Source: Sciurus carolinensis (lineage: Eukaryota > Chordata > Mammalia > Rodentia > Sciuridae). From it: a DNA stretch of 64,000 nucleotides. The stretch is from contig NC_062220.1 in assembly GCF_902686445.1 (NCBI RefSeq), positions 110,532,643 through 110,596,642 on the forward strand. The letters run 5' to 3'. Made by a program: the position numbers and the translations under genes. Below the pieces are notes generated by a model, which saw only the letters and a list, made by a program, of their open reading frames with translations, searched no databases and was not told the DNA's origin. This document shows positions 10,961-23,200 of the stretch, in pieces (within the stretch, counting starts at the first letter, position 1; each line of letters starts with the position of its first letter).

Positions 10961-13900
10961 TATCTCTTTAGAACTTGGATTAACATGAATTTCTTGTTTA
11001 CAGTGAGTAAACAGATAATGGGACCTCAGTAATATATATGAGGGGGAGCTTCATTAATACCTTGGTTCACTTTTAGTTTCCCATATTTAAATTGCAATAT
11101 TCTGGAGATATTCCAGAATTTAGCACCCAAACTTTGAAGTGCATTGAAAACATGAAAAAATGAAGAATCCATGGTGGCTTTTGCAATGAGCACTCTTTAG
11201 ATTAGAAAATAAGAAATAAAACAATTGTATTTTGGGGTCACATAGAAGCATATTAAGTATGTTCAAATGACCAGACACAGGGACAATCTAAGTGAAGTGT
11301 TTAAAGATATGAGAGTGACTAAAATATCCCATTGCCATTCTTAGCAAATTCTCCAGTTAACCAACTTGAGCATACGTGCCAGGATCTGCATGTAATTCCT
11401 CCTGCTCTGCAAACACAGAGCTTTTATTTTGATTTACCTCCCAGTTCTTGAACTGAGAACATCTCCAAGTCCTTGAAATTGTTCTTACTGTTGTCACCTC
11501 TGTGACATTTTCCCAAAGTTATATTTTCTTTTTCCCTAACCTTGTGTTGGTTACACATCCACACAACCAATCACTTGGAGATAATTAGGTAAAATGAGGT
11601 ACAATCTCTCCTTTTAGACAACTGTTAAAGTTATAATATCGCTGGCAATTACACAGGCAAGGAAACAAAACCAAAAATATGTAACGAAGAAAGCAGAAAT
11701 GACCTTAAGTCACTTTGTTTTTTCAGTTTACAATAACTTTTAAAATTTCACATTCATCGACAAAATTCTGAACACAGAAATATAATATGCTACCATGTAT
11801 ACTTTAAAAATTCAGAGCTTTGCATAATTATTATATAGGCATTACTGTCATTGGTAAATTTGGAAGTAAAAACAAATTATTGCTAAGCAATTATTCCTAA
11901 ACTCTACATTAATTGGTAACTTTTTTCAATTTAAATATAACTAGTTCTTATATTTCCATGCTAATTAATCCATACACAAAGGAAGTGATCTTATATAATG
12001 GCATTTTAGGGGATGATGTTTACTTTTTCTCTGCCACATGCTTATAGACAGCCTTTTTACTTTTGTTTCTCTCTTAGGACACATGCACAAAATGATAATG
12101 CTTTTCCACATATTATTTGGCAGCTGGTAGGGAAATATTTAAGTCCATTAAATTAAGAAACCATTTGCCAAGCCCCCCACCCTAAATTACACTATAAAAA
12201 TAAGAGTAACAGTTCATAAAGCAGGGTTTTGCACACAAACAATTAGATTCAGAATTTGAGGGCTTAACTGCACATAAACATATTATTCTTTTTAGTTTTG
12301 CTTCACAACAGGAAGTCATTGCTGTGGGGGAAATGTGCCCACATTAAAACTGCAAATTGATTTTTGATGAAATAAAGCTACCTGTAACCTAGAGCAAATT
12401 TGATGCCTTACTAAAGACAGTGTTAAGCAGGAAAGTATAACACCTGTGAAAAACACAATTAAGAGGACTGCCTTTAGAGATGCAAGTTTGTTGCTGGGAT
12501 ACACACAACTGGTGTGGATCATTAGTTATTTTAGAAAAATAGCGAGGTAAAGACAAAGATAAAAAGGGATTATTCTTTAATAAAAAGCAATGATACAAAT
12601 AAATCCTTGAAATTTTTTTTACCAAAAATGATAGGCATTCAGTTCCAGCTCTGACATTTAAAGAGATTAGGAGGTGTCTTATCCCCATCCTGAGTATACA
12701 ATATACACCATAAAAAAGAGGAAAATTACAATAAAAGAAACATTGAAAGAGCTTTTCAATAGGGAGCAGAGAGGCCATCAAGGGGCAGGACTTTTGCACA
12801 ATTCCAATTGTTGCCTGGAGTGTGACCTTTGTTTCCTCCATCATTTGACCCCAGGCATGTGGATGAATGGGGTCACATTGTGCCCAGAGGCTCAAGATGC
12901 ACAGTAAAAGATTATCAGAATCCTGTTTTATTGACATTTTCATTCGACTTGTGCATTACTTTCTTCATCTTCTAAGTACCTCTTTTTCCCTCTCAACATT
13001 TAACAATCCATATAAGTTCCAACTTCACCTGTCTTCCTAAGATCTCTGGTTCAGAACTATCTGAACTTGTGTCTCCTAGATTACAACTTCTAATGAGATA
13101 GAAATTTGGGATACAGAAAAACAAAAATGTACTGAGTCTCAAATGAGAAGTGCCCTGAGTACTTAGAATATAAGAAACACTCGTGAATTTTTGACATGCA
13201 GAACAAGCAACTCTTGAGCAAACCAACCCACATGTTCATAACCCATGCCCTTGACCTGAGCCCTTGACCCAAGTCTTCACATGCAAAAAGTAACATGAGG
13301 ACAACATGCAATGGCTAGAAAAACTGGTGCAAAATTGTATCTCTCCACCCTGGTTGTTGGAGTAGGTAGCCAGATATAAGTGAGAAAGTTGGGGAAAGAA
13401 AATTCAGACTCTAACCCTGGGCCTAAATGACCATTACACAACCAGGGAACACCCTCTTGCAGTTAGAACATGCAAGGTAGAGAAATAGATATGGTCTATG
13501 CTGGAAAAATTCAAACATGATAAAATCAGTGCATGCACATTAACCCACAGCAGGAAACCACAGTAACCACCCACAAATATATACTATATAAGGAGGTAGA
13601 CTCTCAAAGACATAAAAATTCAAATGCTGGGAGATGCCAGGTAACTTCTTCTCTAAGAGATGGTCCACTCTAGGTAGAGATATACTTTCAAATCACTACA
13701 TAAATACTTAGGCTTTTTCTGTGTCTCTAGATGAAATCTATCTTTGGGGAATACAAAAATGGAAGAAACCCTCTATAGCTCCACCTCTAATCCAGCCCAT
13801 GTCTCTAGAAATATCAAATTATAGAAGATACAAATTTCTCTAACATTCTTGTTTTTATTTACATTTTGACTTGGGGCTTTCCCAAGTAGTGCTCCTCAGA

Positions 13901-13979
13901 AAGCATTTGAGTGTTAACAGCTCTTCAGGTTGCAATTCCTTGCTATTGTGCTGGATTTGTGTTGGTTTTGTGTCACCAT
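10961..13979. other. AT-rich intergenic sequence, no gene seen
   Basis: The longest open frame is 12389-12943 (minus, 184 codons). It has no recognisable domain, and an overlapping plus-strand frame exists at 12674-12907. I could not support a gene. Confidence 0.4.
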
Positions 13980-14240
13980 GCTAGTGGGTTGCTGTCTCTC
14001 TCTCTCTGGAGATGGCCCACATTCACCTTTGAATGGGTTTTCTTACTTTACTCCAAAAGACTTCTTTTCTTGAGATAGTTGACATTCTTTCTTGAATGTG
14101 TATCTGCTTCCCTCAATAAATCTGTCTCTGTCTTTGGCTGGTATATACTAAAACTTTTTTCCAACAAATCCAAGGATGGTTTGTCCCTAGTAGAGGACCT
14201 CATTTCTAGGAACTCCTGTGGTGACACTCAGACCCCAGAT
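13980..14240 (+). mobile_element. Possible LTR fragment
   Basis: A short TC run (13990-14008) is followed by CCTTTGAATGGGTTTTCTTA, then CTCAATAAATCTGTCTCTG, the kind of poly(A)-signal context found at LTR R/U5 junctions, then AGGAACTCCTGTGGTGACAC. Ends and target duplication were not found. It could be unrelated unique DNA. Confidence 0.35.
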
Positions 14241-15921
14241 GAAGTCCATTTTACTTTTAAAGTTTCTCAGCTAAGACTGATCAATGCTAAATATAAATAA
14301 ACAGAAACTCAACAAATTATCTTGAGTCCATTGGGGAAATGAGATAATAGTACAAACCATCATCGTGAACTCTGGGGAGAGAAGTGAATCCAGAGAACCA
14401 TGGCTGGTATCTATTTAACTGGAATTGTCAGAAATATAAACTCACAGAGACATTTAAACAATAATTTCGAAGAACTACTGAAGACTGCATATGGACTAGT
14501 GTGAAAGAGAAAAAAACTGGGTTCCAAAGTTTTAGGGAGGTCCCTATACCATTGTGGGCTTGACCATCAGTCATTCCTTCATAATTTCATAGTAAAGCTC
14601 TAAGAATAAGATTTCCTGGCTTTGACAGTGGAAGAACAAGAGTGATCATTGTGGGCAGAGTGTTCTATTCTCAAGAGAAAGGACTTCACAAAAACTTTAT
14701 CCCATCTGCAGGAAACCCAGTTCCATGAATCTTACAAGGTCTAAGTTAGAGGTAAGAGTGGGTTTTCCCACTGCAGAAACACATAGGAGGCTCTGTATCT
14801 AGAGGCACAGGTCTTTTAAATAATAGATTTTAATCATGTGGTAAAAGAATGGTATTGCTCCCCTGTACATTAACCACTGCACTAACACAAATCCTGCACA
14901 ATAACAAGGAACTGCAGTGTGAAGAGCTGTAACACTCAGATGCTTCCTGAAGAGGACTACTTGAGAAAGCCCAAAAGTCACAAAAGGTAAATTTAAAACA
15001 AGAACATTAGAGGAATTTGAATATTCTGGCATGTACCTTAGTAGTAAATTCAGCACATCTCTAATAAAGATTAATGTACTAAAAAAAAATCACCTTAGGG
15101 ATTATGTAACTCAATTTCTATAATGAAACAATGCCATTCCAACATTGTAAGGCATACAAGAAAGGCAGGAAAAACAATTTAAGGAAGCAAAAAAATAACA
15201 AAAAGGAAAAATCATTAGAAGGAAGATCCACTATGAAACACATTTAACACATTTAAGAATTATCAGATAATTTAATCTAATTAGGATGAATAGGTCAAAA
15301 ACTTCATTGAAAATGAAGTAATATGCAAGAATGAGTGGGTGAAGTAAAGAGAATTTAAGAAATAAACAAAAAGTAATGTGAAAAATAAAACAATAGCAGA
15401 AATATTTTGATGGTTCTTCAGTGAACTAGACAAGGCTGGGAAGAGAATCTGTGTGTTTAAAGATTTTTTTTTAATAGAAATTTTCAAACAGGGTCTCCTC
15501 CTTTCACCCTTTCTCTTCCTAATCCTTTTTTTCTAAGATTTTAGTTAAATAACAAGATGTCAAAGTCCATTGTGCCAACCAGAAAAGAAAAATATTGACA
15601 CACCTGGATGACAGACTCTGCCCAGCATCTGGCCTTCCTGCACACTCTATCTCCTTTTCCCTCCCCATATAGTCCTTTGCTTTCCTAAGATTTGGCTCTG
15701 TACTCACCTAAGCTAGAGCTTCCCTAATATAGAGCTCCGAAAAGCTGGTCTCCTCTATTTTCTGCAAGGCTACATTTGAATGAATGTAATTTATTCACAT
15801 TTGATTCTACACATTTCTTCACAATTGATTCCTGAATTTTGTTCACTTTGAGCTTCAGATCATCCAGATATTTGATTCAACTCTTTAAAATACAAAGAGA
15901 AAAAGATAGAGTTAAAAATCT
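14241..15921. other. Intergenic sequence, no gene seen
   Basis: AT-rich. Short minus-strand frames (14799-15056, 15281-15487) lack any recognisable feature. Confidence 0.4.
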
Positions 15922-16131
15922 GTTAGGTGCAGTGGCAATTCCAGCAGCTCAGGAGGCTGACAGGAGGACTGCAAATTCAAAGCCAACCTCAGCAACTCAG
16001 CAAGATCCTAAGCAATCTAGCCAGACCTTGTCTCAAAATAAAAAGTAAAAACATCTAGGGATGTGGTTCAGTGGTTAAGCACCCCTGGCTTCATTCCCTG
16101 GAAACAAAATAAGTAAATAAATAAACAAAAA
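15922..16131 (+). mobile_element. Dimeric SINE: 7SL (B1-like) joined to an ID-like unit
   Basis: The left half carries GTGCAGTGGCAATTCCAGCA and AGCTCAGGAGGCTGACAGGA, typical of 7SL SINEs, and a GACCTTGTCTCAAAATAAAA linker. The right half is ID-like, with an A-box (TGTGGTTCAGTGGTTAAGC) and a B-box (GGCTTCATTCCC), followed by an A-rich tail at 16102-16131. This architecture matches the B1-dID/MEN-type dimers of squirrels and some other rodents, and is the best lineage clue in the window. Confidence 0.8.
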
Positions 16132-16139
16132 TGTAACAG

Positions 16140-16440
16140 AACGTCCAAGAACTGTGAAAAAATTTAAAATGTTGTATCATTGATTTAATTAAAATACCAG
16201 GAGAAGAAAGAACAAAGCGAGAACCAAAATTTGAAGTATCAGTATGGAAAAATTTCCCAAAATTATAAACGGACACTAGCCTTCAGATCCAGAAAGCTTA
16301 GGATATACCACACAGGATAAAAAACAAGGTTAACATGTGTACATACATCATTTTCAGAACCACAGAAAACAAAAGAGAGTAAAAGGGAAAATCTTGAAGG
16401 CGAGGGGAAAAAGTAACAAATAAAAGAAAAAATTCAAGAT
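16140..16440 (+). mobile_element. Ancient L1 (L1M-type) ORF1 fragment
   Basis: Order and wording fit old L1 ORF1: GGAAAAATTTCCCAAAATTA, CAGATCCAGAAAGCTTAGGA, CCACACAGGATAA, TCAGAACCACAGAAAAC, GGGAAAATCTTGAAGGC. It is heavily decayed with no usable reading frame. The dimeric SINE lies immediately upstream. Confidence 0.6.
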
Positions 16441-17399
16441 GTCCTAAATTTAATTTTATTAAGAAGTGTGAGAGGATAGAAAAGAGAGAAGGAGGATATT
16501 CAGTAACAAGTCAAGAATAAAAGACTTTTCATCCTAGGACGTGTGTTAAAGCCTTCACCAACATTCTATCAACACCCACCTGCTAAGTGCTGCAACATTC
16601 TTGTTTGTAGCTCCAACAAATGCAGAAGCAGAAATTGCTTCTCCTTACCAATCACTCTGCTATCCTATTTCTGCTCCTCTTCTCCACAGCCAAGGTGAGT
16701 TCAATGTAAACAAATATTGCCTTCCTTGTCCAAATTTTCATTGTCAAATAATCTGACTTTTTAGATCCAATAACTCCTACTCTGCCTTGTTGGACTTTTT
16801 GGGAATTTCCCCCAGTGTCATGAAAGAGGAGGTATCACAGGAATTGAGTACCTAAAAATGCCTGAAAAAAGAGGAATCAACTCAGGACAAGTGGTTCCTT
16901 GATGTAGGTGTAGACAGAAAAGAATTTCAGCACATGTCAGTAGAGGTACAGAGATTTATGTAGGAAAGCAAGGAATACACATTCAATGGAGAATATGGGT
17001 TATCTTTTGTGGTTCCTGGATCTTCTTTTAAAGGAAACTTGGTAAGAGGTGGGTTATTAGAACCCGAAATTGCAGGTTTCTTATTCTTTCTTTATTGATG
17101 GGCTAAATAACAATATAAAAGATAATTTTCATAAGCAGGTAAATTTACAATAACTTTAAGAGTCACAGATTTCCTAGAAATTTGAGAGTCACAGGTCTTG
17201 TTGAGACTTACTTGGAGAGTGATAGAAAGGTATACAGAACTTTAAATTAAAATTACTCTGTTTCTTTGTCTCTTTTCTATTTTTTAAAATGTCTTCTATC
17301 TTACTTTACCAGCACAAGTCTTTCCTTTCTTTGTAGCACCTGTAATGACTCAATAAACCCTTTTATTTCAGAGATATCTCTATCTTTAGAGTTTTGATA
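16441..17399. other. Intergenic sequence, no gene seen
   Basis: No gene, RNA or recognisable young repeat was seen. It separates two fragments of ancient L1 ORF1 in the same orientation, so part of it may be inserted sequence. Confidence 0.4.
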
Positions 17400-17600
17400 T
17401 TATGCATTATAACTATAGAGGAAAAAGTATAAGAATTACAGTGAACTTGTCATCAGAAACAATGGATGAAAGAAATGAGTGGAGCAAAAAAATTAAAGCA
17501 TTAAAATATAATACAAACATAATTAACAAAGATTTAGACTTTTCAATTGGGCCTACAAACTTCCAGTGAGTAATTAAAAGGAGGATAGAAAAGTTGGCAT
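17400..17600 (+). mobile_element. Ancient L1 ORF1 C-terminal fragment
   Basis: AACTTGTCATCAGAAACAAT followed by GGATGAAAGAAATGAGTGGA and a lysine-rich stretch matches the 'leu-ser-ser-glu-thr' part of old L1 ORF1. It probably continues the 16140-16440 fragment. Confidence 0.55.
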
Positions 17601-17632
17601 TTCTGCCTCCATTTATCACCTATCTGCTTTGC

Positions 17633-18040
17633 TCTGAGACACACTGGATTCCAGGAACAACACATCTGATTGTTAAACTATCCCCATCTCCACAATAGTA
17701 ACTTTCTTACCTGGGACAAGGTCCAGACTGATCAACCCTGAGATAATGAAGGGACAGAACATGCCTGACCAGGATCACTTACTTTGGCAAGTATGTAGAG
17801 ACTCTAGCTATGCAAACCCCCAATCCTTATCCTATTCTTCTTTCTAAAGTACGTCAAAATCATTGTGAACCCTTTGAAGACAGGGATAAGAACATGGGTC
17901 CCCTTGTCTTCTCTGTGATGCTACACTAATTAAAGCTTCATTTCTGCTTTTTATCCTAACTTTTTCCATTTGGGTTTTTGGGGTGAGTGACTGAATCTGA
18001 CTTGTTGGGAACCCCAGATTTGGGGGTGGATCTCACATTA
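17633..18040 (+). mobile_element. Probable ERV LTR (ERV1-like)
   Basis: CCTTTGAAGACAGGGATAAG, then GGTCCCCTTGTCTTCTCTG, an ATTAAAGCTTC poly(A)-like signal at about 17929, and TGACTTGTTGGGAACCCCAG give the U3-R-U5 flavour of ERV1 LTRs. I could not fix the TG/CA ends or a target duplication. No retroviral coding region adjoins it, so it would be a solo LTR. Confidence 0.5.
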
Positions 18041-18779
18041 CATGACCACTAACATAGAATTCTATATCCATTAAGATTTACCTAAAAAAATAAAGAAGAA
18101 ACCTCTAGTTAGTTCTAATACATCAAGTGCTTGGAATCCATCATTCCTGTGCTTAAACAAGTAAAGAGCAGAACAAACTGAAAATCAAAGACTTCTAAGT
18201 TCCAACAGAACAGGAATGAAGTTTTCAAGACAAATTACCATTTCAAAATAAGGGGAGACAGGTGACTGCATTAGAAGTAAGAAGTACAGCAAAGAACAGT
18301 TTCCTATAAGGGAAAAAAAATCTTCTAGGATCATTAAGTGTTACATTATAAGAGGTTGAATACAGATTAGCTTGACAATTAAAAACAAAACAACAACAAC
18401 AAAACTCCTGAGGGCAGAGTTTAGGGGGTCTCCGTGGTTTCTTGGATTTTATCAGATTTTCATTATGAAGATTGGACAGAAATCCGCCTGTTTTGGGTAG
18501 CAGGTGGAAAAAGTGTTATTATAAAATATTTGAGAACTTTCTTGATAACAAAGATTTGCTCTATAAGGAAATCTATGTTACTAGAACCTTATCTGACCTA
18601 GAGAAACACCAATTAAAAACTCAAGTATCTTCTGCTATTGTGTCTTATATAAGGAGAGAGAAAAAAGAAGAAAAATGAAACCTCTGGTATTTTCAGTTAC
18701 AGCAAACATTCAACAGAGGCCAGGTCCTAGGAAGATTATTATAAAATAGCACACTAAAAGACTAGTTATCTTAATTGCT
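18041..18779. other. Intergenic sequence with an unassigned 68-codon open frame
   Basis: An open frame at 18472-18678 (plus) is Lys/Glu-rich and ends in RREKKEEK. I recognise no domain and there are no splice signals I trust. It could be chance or a decayed processed pseudogene. Confidence 0.3.
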
Positions 18780-20010
18780 AGTATGTGATGTGTTTTCTTT
18801 GATTTTCAACACAAAATTGTCAGGCCTGCTAAAAGACAAGAGAAAACACAACCTGACAAGCAAAGCAAGCATAAGAATCAGACATGGCAGAGAAATTGGA
18901 AATATCCAATCAAGCATTCAAACCTTATGGTTAATATATTAAGGGATCTAATAGAAAAAAATCTACTATATATGAGAATACATGGGTGATATGTGTATCC
19001 AAAGGATTTGGTAGAAACCAAGAAGGTTATAACCAACATGAAGACTATCATAATGGACTCATTCATAGACTAGGCACAAGTAAGGAAAGAGTTTGAATAT
19101 ATGAAATAGGTATAAAATCCATCCATATATACCTATACATATATATGTATATATACACACATATACGAACACATGAATGTCACATTTAAACACGAATATG
19201 TATATGTGTTACATCTTTATGTGTATTAGGAATGGTAGAAAGAGAAGGAGTCAATAGATGAAATAGTTGAATTACTAATGACTAAGAGTTTTCCATAATA
19301 AATAAAAGATACCACATTATTAGACCAAGAGACTCAAAGAAAACCAGTCAGGGTAAACACCAAAAAAAAAATCTATATTCAGGCATAAGTCATATTTAAA
19401 ACTGTAGGAAACTAAGGCAAAGAGAAAATCTTGATAAAAGAAAAAAGGGTACAGTACCACTGTAGAAGAACAAGAATAAGAATTATATCTGACCTTTTTC
19501 ACCAGAAGCTGTACAAACTAGAAGAGAGTGGAGTGATAAATAGAAAGTATTGGAAGAGAAAAAAAAAAAAAAAAAAAAAAGCAAGAAAGAAGTTCTAGAC
19601 AGAATTGTCAACACAATGCTGAAGATGAAGAACAAACCTAAAGGAAAATTACTACTTAAATAAAGATGACATAGTTACTAAAATCAAGATATTATAATAC
19701 TGGTGATGAAATAGGTTCATAGACAAATAGAACAAAATTTAAAGCCCCAAAATAAACTTCCCTAAAAAATAATGAGTGTTCTTCTAAAAAAGGAGGAAAA
19801 ACATCTTAACACAAATTAACCATCCTTTTTTTTTAAACAAGTAGTGTTGAAACAGTTGGCTGTATATACTAAAATTATATATTCACACAAATATCTGAAT
19901 GGAACTTTCTCAAAAATAACCACAAATGAATTGTAGACCTAATATAAAAATACAAACCAAGAAACTCCTAAAAGGAAACATAAGAAAAGATCTATATAAT
20001 TTTGGTTAGG
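18780..20010 (+). mobile_element. Ancient L1 (L1M-type), ORF1 into ORF2 remnants
   Basis: AATCAGACATGGCAGAGAAA, GGTTAATATATTAAGGGATC and ATAATGGACTCATTCATAGA follow the coiled-coil part of old L1 ORF1. Later come TCACCAGAAGCTGTACAAAC and, near the end, ACTCCTAAAAGGAAACATAA (the 'leu-leu-glu-glu-asn-ile' part of old ORF2). Many indels; no frame survives. A 22-base A-run at 19559-19580 sits inside, and an AT-rich tract near 19120-19200. Confidence 0.65.
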
Positions 20011-20023
20011 TGTGAGGATATAT

Positions 20024-20102
20024 TTTTTAAATCTGTTGGGGTTTACTCCAAGGGCCTTGTACATGCCAGTAAGGCTTTAACACTGAGCTATATCCCCAGC
20101 CT
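20024..20102 (-). mobile_element. Old ID-like SINE
   Basis: The reverse complement of the ID body is clear: AGGGCCTTGTACATGCCAGT and CACTGAGCTATATCCCCAGC. A T-rich tail precedes it at 20024-20030. Diverged, no clear target duplication. Confidence 0.65.
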
Positions 20103-20114
20103 AAAGTGTGAGTT

Positions 20115-21892
20115 TGAAAAGCACCTCCTCATGTTCAAAACACTAGAAAAACTAGTGATAGTAGGAACATACCTCAACATTGTAAAAGCTGTATATGCTA
20201 TACCCAAGGCCAACATCATTCAAAATGGAGAAAAATTGAAAGCAATCTCTCTAAAAAGTGGAACAAGACAGGGATGCCCTTTTTCACCCCTTCTATTCAA
20301 CAACATCCTTGAAACTAGACAGAGCAATTAGAAAGAAATTAAAGGAATACAAATAGGAAAAGAAGAATGCAAACTATCACTTTTTGCCAAAGACATGATT
20401 CTATATTTAGAAGATCCAAAAAATTCCATCAGAAAACTTTTAGAACTCATAAGTGAATTCAGCAAAGTAGAAGGATATAAAATCAACACCCACAAATCAA
20501 ACACATTCCTGTACATCAGTGATGAATCCATTGCAAGATAAATTAGGAAAGCCACCCCATTTGCAATAGTCTCAAAAGAAATATTTGGGAATCAATCCAA
20601 CAAAAGAGGTGAAAGACCTCTACAATAAAATCTGTAGAACACTAAAGAAAGATATTGAAGAAGACTTTAGAAGATGGAACCATCTCCTGTGCTCTTGGAT
20701 AGGCAGAATTAATATTGTCAAAATGGTCATACTACCAAAAGCTCTATACAGATTGAATGCAATTCCTATTAAGATCTCAATGACATTCTTCATAGAATTA
20801 GAGAAAGCAATCATGAAATTCATTTGGAAAAATTAAAGACTCAGAACAGCCAAAGTAATCCTTAGCAAGAAAAGTGAAACAGGAAGCATCACAATACCAG
20901 AACTTAAATTATACTACAGAGCCATAGGAATAAAAACCACATGGTATTGGCACCAAAACAGACACATAGACAATGGTTCAGAATCGAAGACAGAGAGACC
21001 AATCCATATAAATACAGGTATCTCATATTAGACAAAGTTGTCAAAAGCATACATTGCAGGAAAAATAGCCTCTTCAACAAATGATGCTGGGAAAACTGGA
21101 AATCATTATGTAGCCAAAGGAAATTAAACCCCTATCTCTCAGCCTGCATAGAACTCAACTTAATGTGGATCAAAGACTTAGGCATTAGAACAGAGATCCT
21201 GTACCTAATAGAAGAAAAAGTAGGCCCAAATCTTCATCATGTCAGCCTAGTATCTGACTTCCTTAATAAGACTCCTAAAGTGCAAGAAGTAAAATCAAGA
21301 TGGGATAAATGGGATGGAATCAAACTAAAAAGCTTCTACTCAGTAATGGAAACTATCAATAATGTGAAGAGAGAGCCTACAGATTGGGAGAAAATACTTA
21401 CCACATACACCTGAGATAGAGCATTAATCTCCAGAATATGAAAAGAACTCAAAAAACTCAACACCAAAAAAAAAATCAATAACCCAATCAATAAATGGTC
21501 TAAGGAATTGAATAGACACTTCACTGAAGAAATACAATCAATCCACAAATATATTTAAAAACTTCAACATCTCTAGCAATTAGAGAAGTACAAATCAAAA
21601 CTACTCTAAGATTTCATCTCATCCCCGTCAGAATGCCAATTATCAAGAATACCAGCAATAATAAATGTTGGTGATGATGTGGGGAAAAAGGTACACTCAT
21701 ACATTGTTGGTGGGGCTGCAAATTGGTATAGTATGGAGATTCCTCAGAAAATTTGAAATGGAGAAACACCATTTGACCCAGCTATCCACTAATAGGTTTA
21801 AACCCAAAGGAGTTAAAATCAGCACAGTATGGTGACACAGCCACATCAATGTTTATAATAGTTCAACTCACAATGAATAAATTATGGAACCA
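20115..21892 (+). mobile_element. L1 ORF2 fragment (RT to C-terminus), plus strand
   Basis: Translations give the ORF2 order: [20 protein letters not shown] (20140s), [14 protein letters not shown] (about 20260), a mutated active site where the sequence near 20383-20400 encodes FAKD instead of FADD, then [33 protein letters not shown] (20690-20750) and WIKDLGIRTEILYLIEEKVG (21165). Frameshifts and stops are many. It starts inside ORF2 next to a SINE and stops before the 3'UTR, where it meets an inverted L1 piece at about 21892. It is a moderately old subfamily. Confidence 0.85.
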
Positions 21893-22378
21893 GCAATGTA
21901 TGAGTGTACCTTTTTTCCCACATCCTCGCCAACACCTGTTGTTACTTGTATTCTTGATAATAGCCATTCTAATTGGGGTTAGATGAAGTCTTAGGGTAGT
22001 TTTGATTTGCATTTCTCGTATTACTAAAGATGTTGAACAATTTTTTATATATCTGCTGATAGATCTTCTTCTGTGAAGTGTCTGTTCATTTCTGTAGCCC
22101 ATTTATTGATTGGGCTATTTGTATTTTTCTTTGTGTAAAGTTTTTTTTTTTTTTTTAGCTCTTTATAGGTTCTGGAGACTAGTGTTCTATCTGAAGTGTG
22201 TGTGGCAAAGGTTTTCTCCCATTCTGTATGCTCTCTCTTCACATTGTTGATTGTTTCCTTTGCTGAGAACAAACTTTTTAGTTTAAATCTATCCCAATCA
22301 TTGATTCCTGCTTTTATTTCTTTTGCTTTGGGAGTCATGTTAAGAAAGTCTGGTCCTAAGTCAACATGATGAAGATCA
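21893..22378 (-). mobile_element. L1 ORF2 C-terminal fragment, minus strand
   Basis: Reverse-strand translation gives [50 protein letters not shown] and [20 protein letters not shown], continuing to [12 protein letters not shown]. It is closer to copies A/B than its plus-strand neighbour is. Both ends are internal to L1: no 5'UTR, no 3'UTR, no A-tail. A 19-base T-run lies at about 22140-22158. Confidence 0.85.
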
Positions 22379-22399
22379 AAAAGCAAATATGACATAAAT

Positions 22400-23200
22400 T
22401 GATATCAAGATATGCAAAGAAACTTCAGATATAAACAATTTGAAGCAAACCAATTACATTGTGGAGTAAAAACATGAACACACTGATCACTGAGGGAGAT
22501 AAACAGATGGAAAATAAGCATAAAAGATAAAATTTAAAATGATTTGTCATTAGGAAATTGCAAATATATAACAATGAGAAGTCATTATAATTTATTATTT
22601 TGCCTAAAATTTTAAGAACTGACAATACCAATTACTGTGTAGAATACAGTGCAATAGGAATTCTCATTTTTTTCTAGTGGAAATGAAAAATGCTACAACT
22701 AATTTGGAAAAAAGTTTGGCAGTTTCTAACAAAGTTAAACATAGTCATCATACAATCAAGCAATTGAGCTGCTAGATATTTATTAAGCTGATTTCAGAAT
22801 TATTCCACACCAATCCTGTAGTGATTATTTATAATAGCTTTCTTCATAATTACTAAAACCTAAAAGCCATCAAGATATCCTTCAAGAGGTGAATGGGTAA
22901 ATAACTATATTACATTTATAGAATATTATTCAACAATAAAAAGAAATGAGCTATCTGGTCATGAAAATTAATGAATGAATCTTACATGGATATTTCCAAA
23001 TGAAAGAATTCCAATTGAAAATGGTGCATAGTATATACCAATGATAAGACATTCTGGAAAAAGCAAAACAAGAAACAATGGGAAGTTCAGTGCTTAGGTA
23101 GTTCAGTGCTTGTCAGAGATGAAGGGGAAGAAGAGAAAAATTAAATGAGTACAATAAAAATTATTTGGGGGGATGGTAAAATTATTTTCTATTACACTAT
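22400..23200 (+). mobile_element. Ancient L1 3'-end remnant
   Basis: CAAATATATAACAATGAGAA, GGTGAATGGGTAAATAACTA and TTCAACAATAAAAAGAAATG follow the order of the ORF2 C-terminus and 3'UTR of old L1s. Strongly diverged. Confidence 0.55.

Noticed and set aside
12389..12943. 184-codon minus frame
   Set aside because: No domain, no splice or start context, and nothing recognisable in the residues; treated as chance until a search shows otherwise.
20115..22378. Twin-priming L1 inversion
   Set aside because: The two arms cover overlapping parts of ORF2 and differ in age, and no A-tail is present, so one insertion event cannot explain both.
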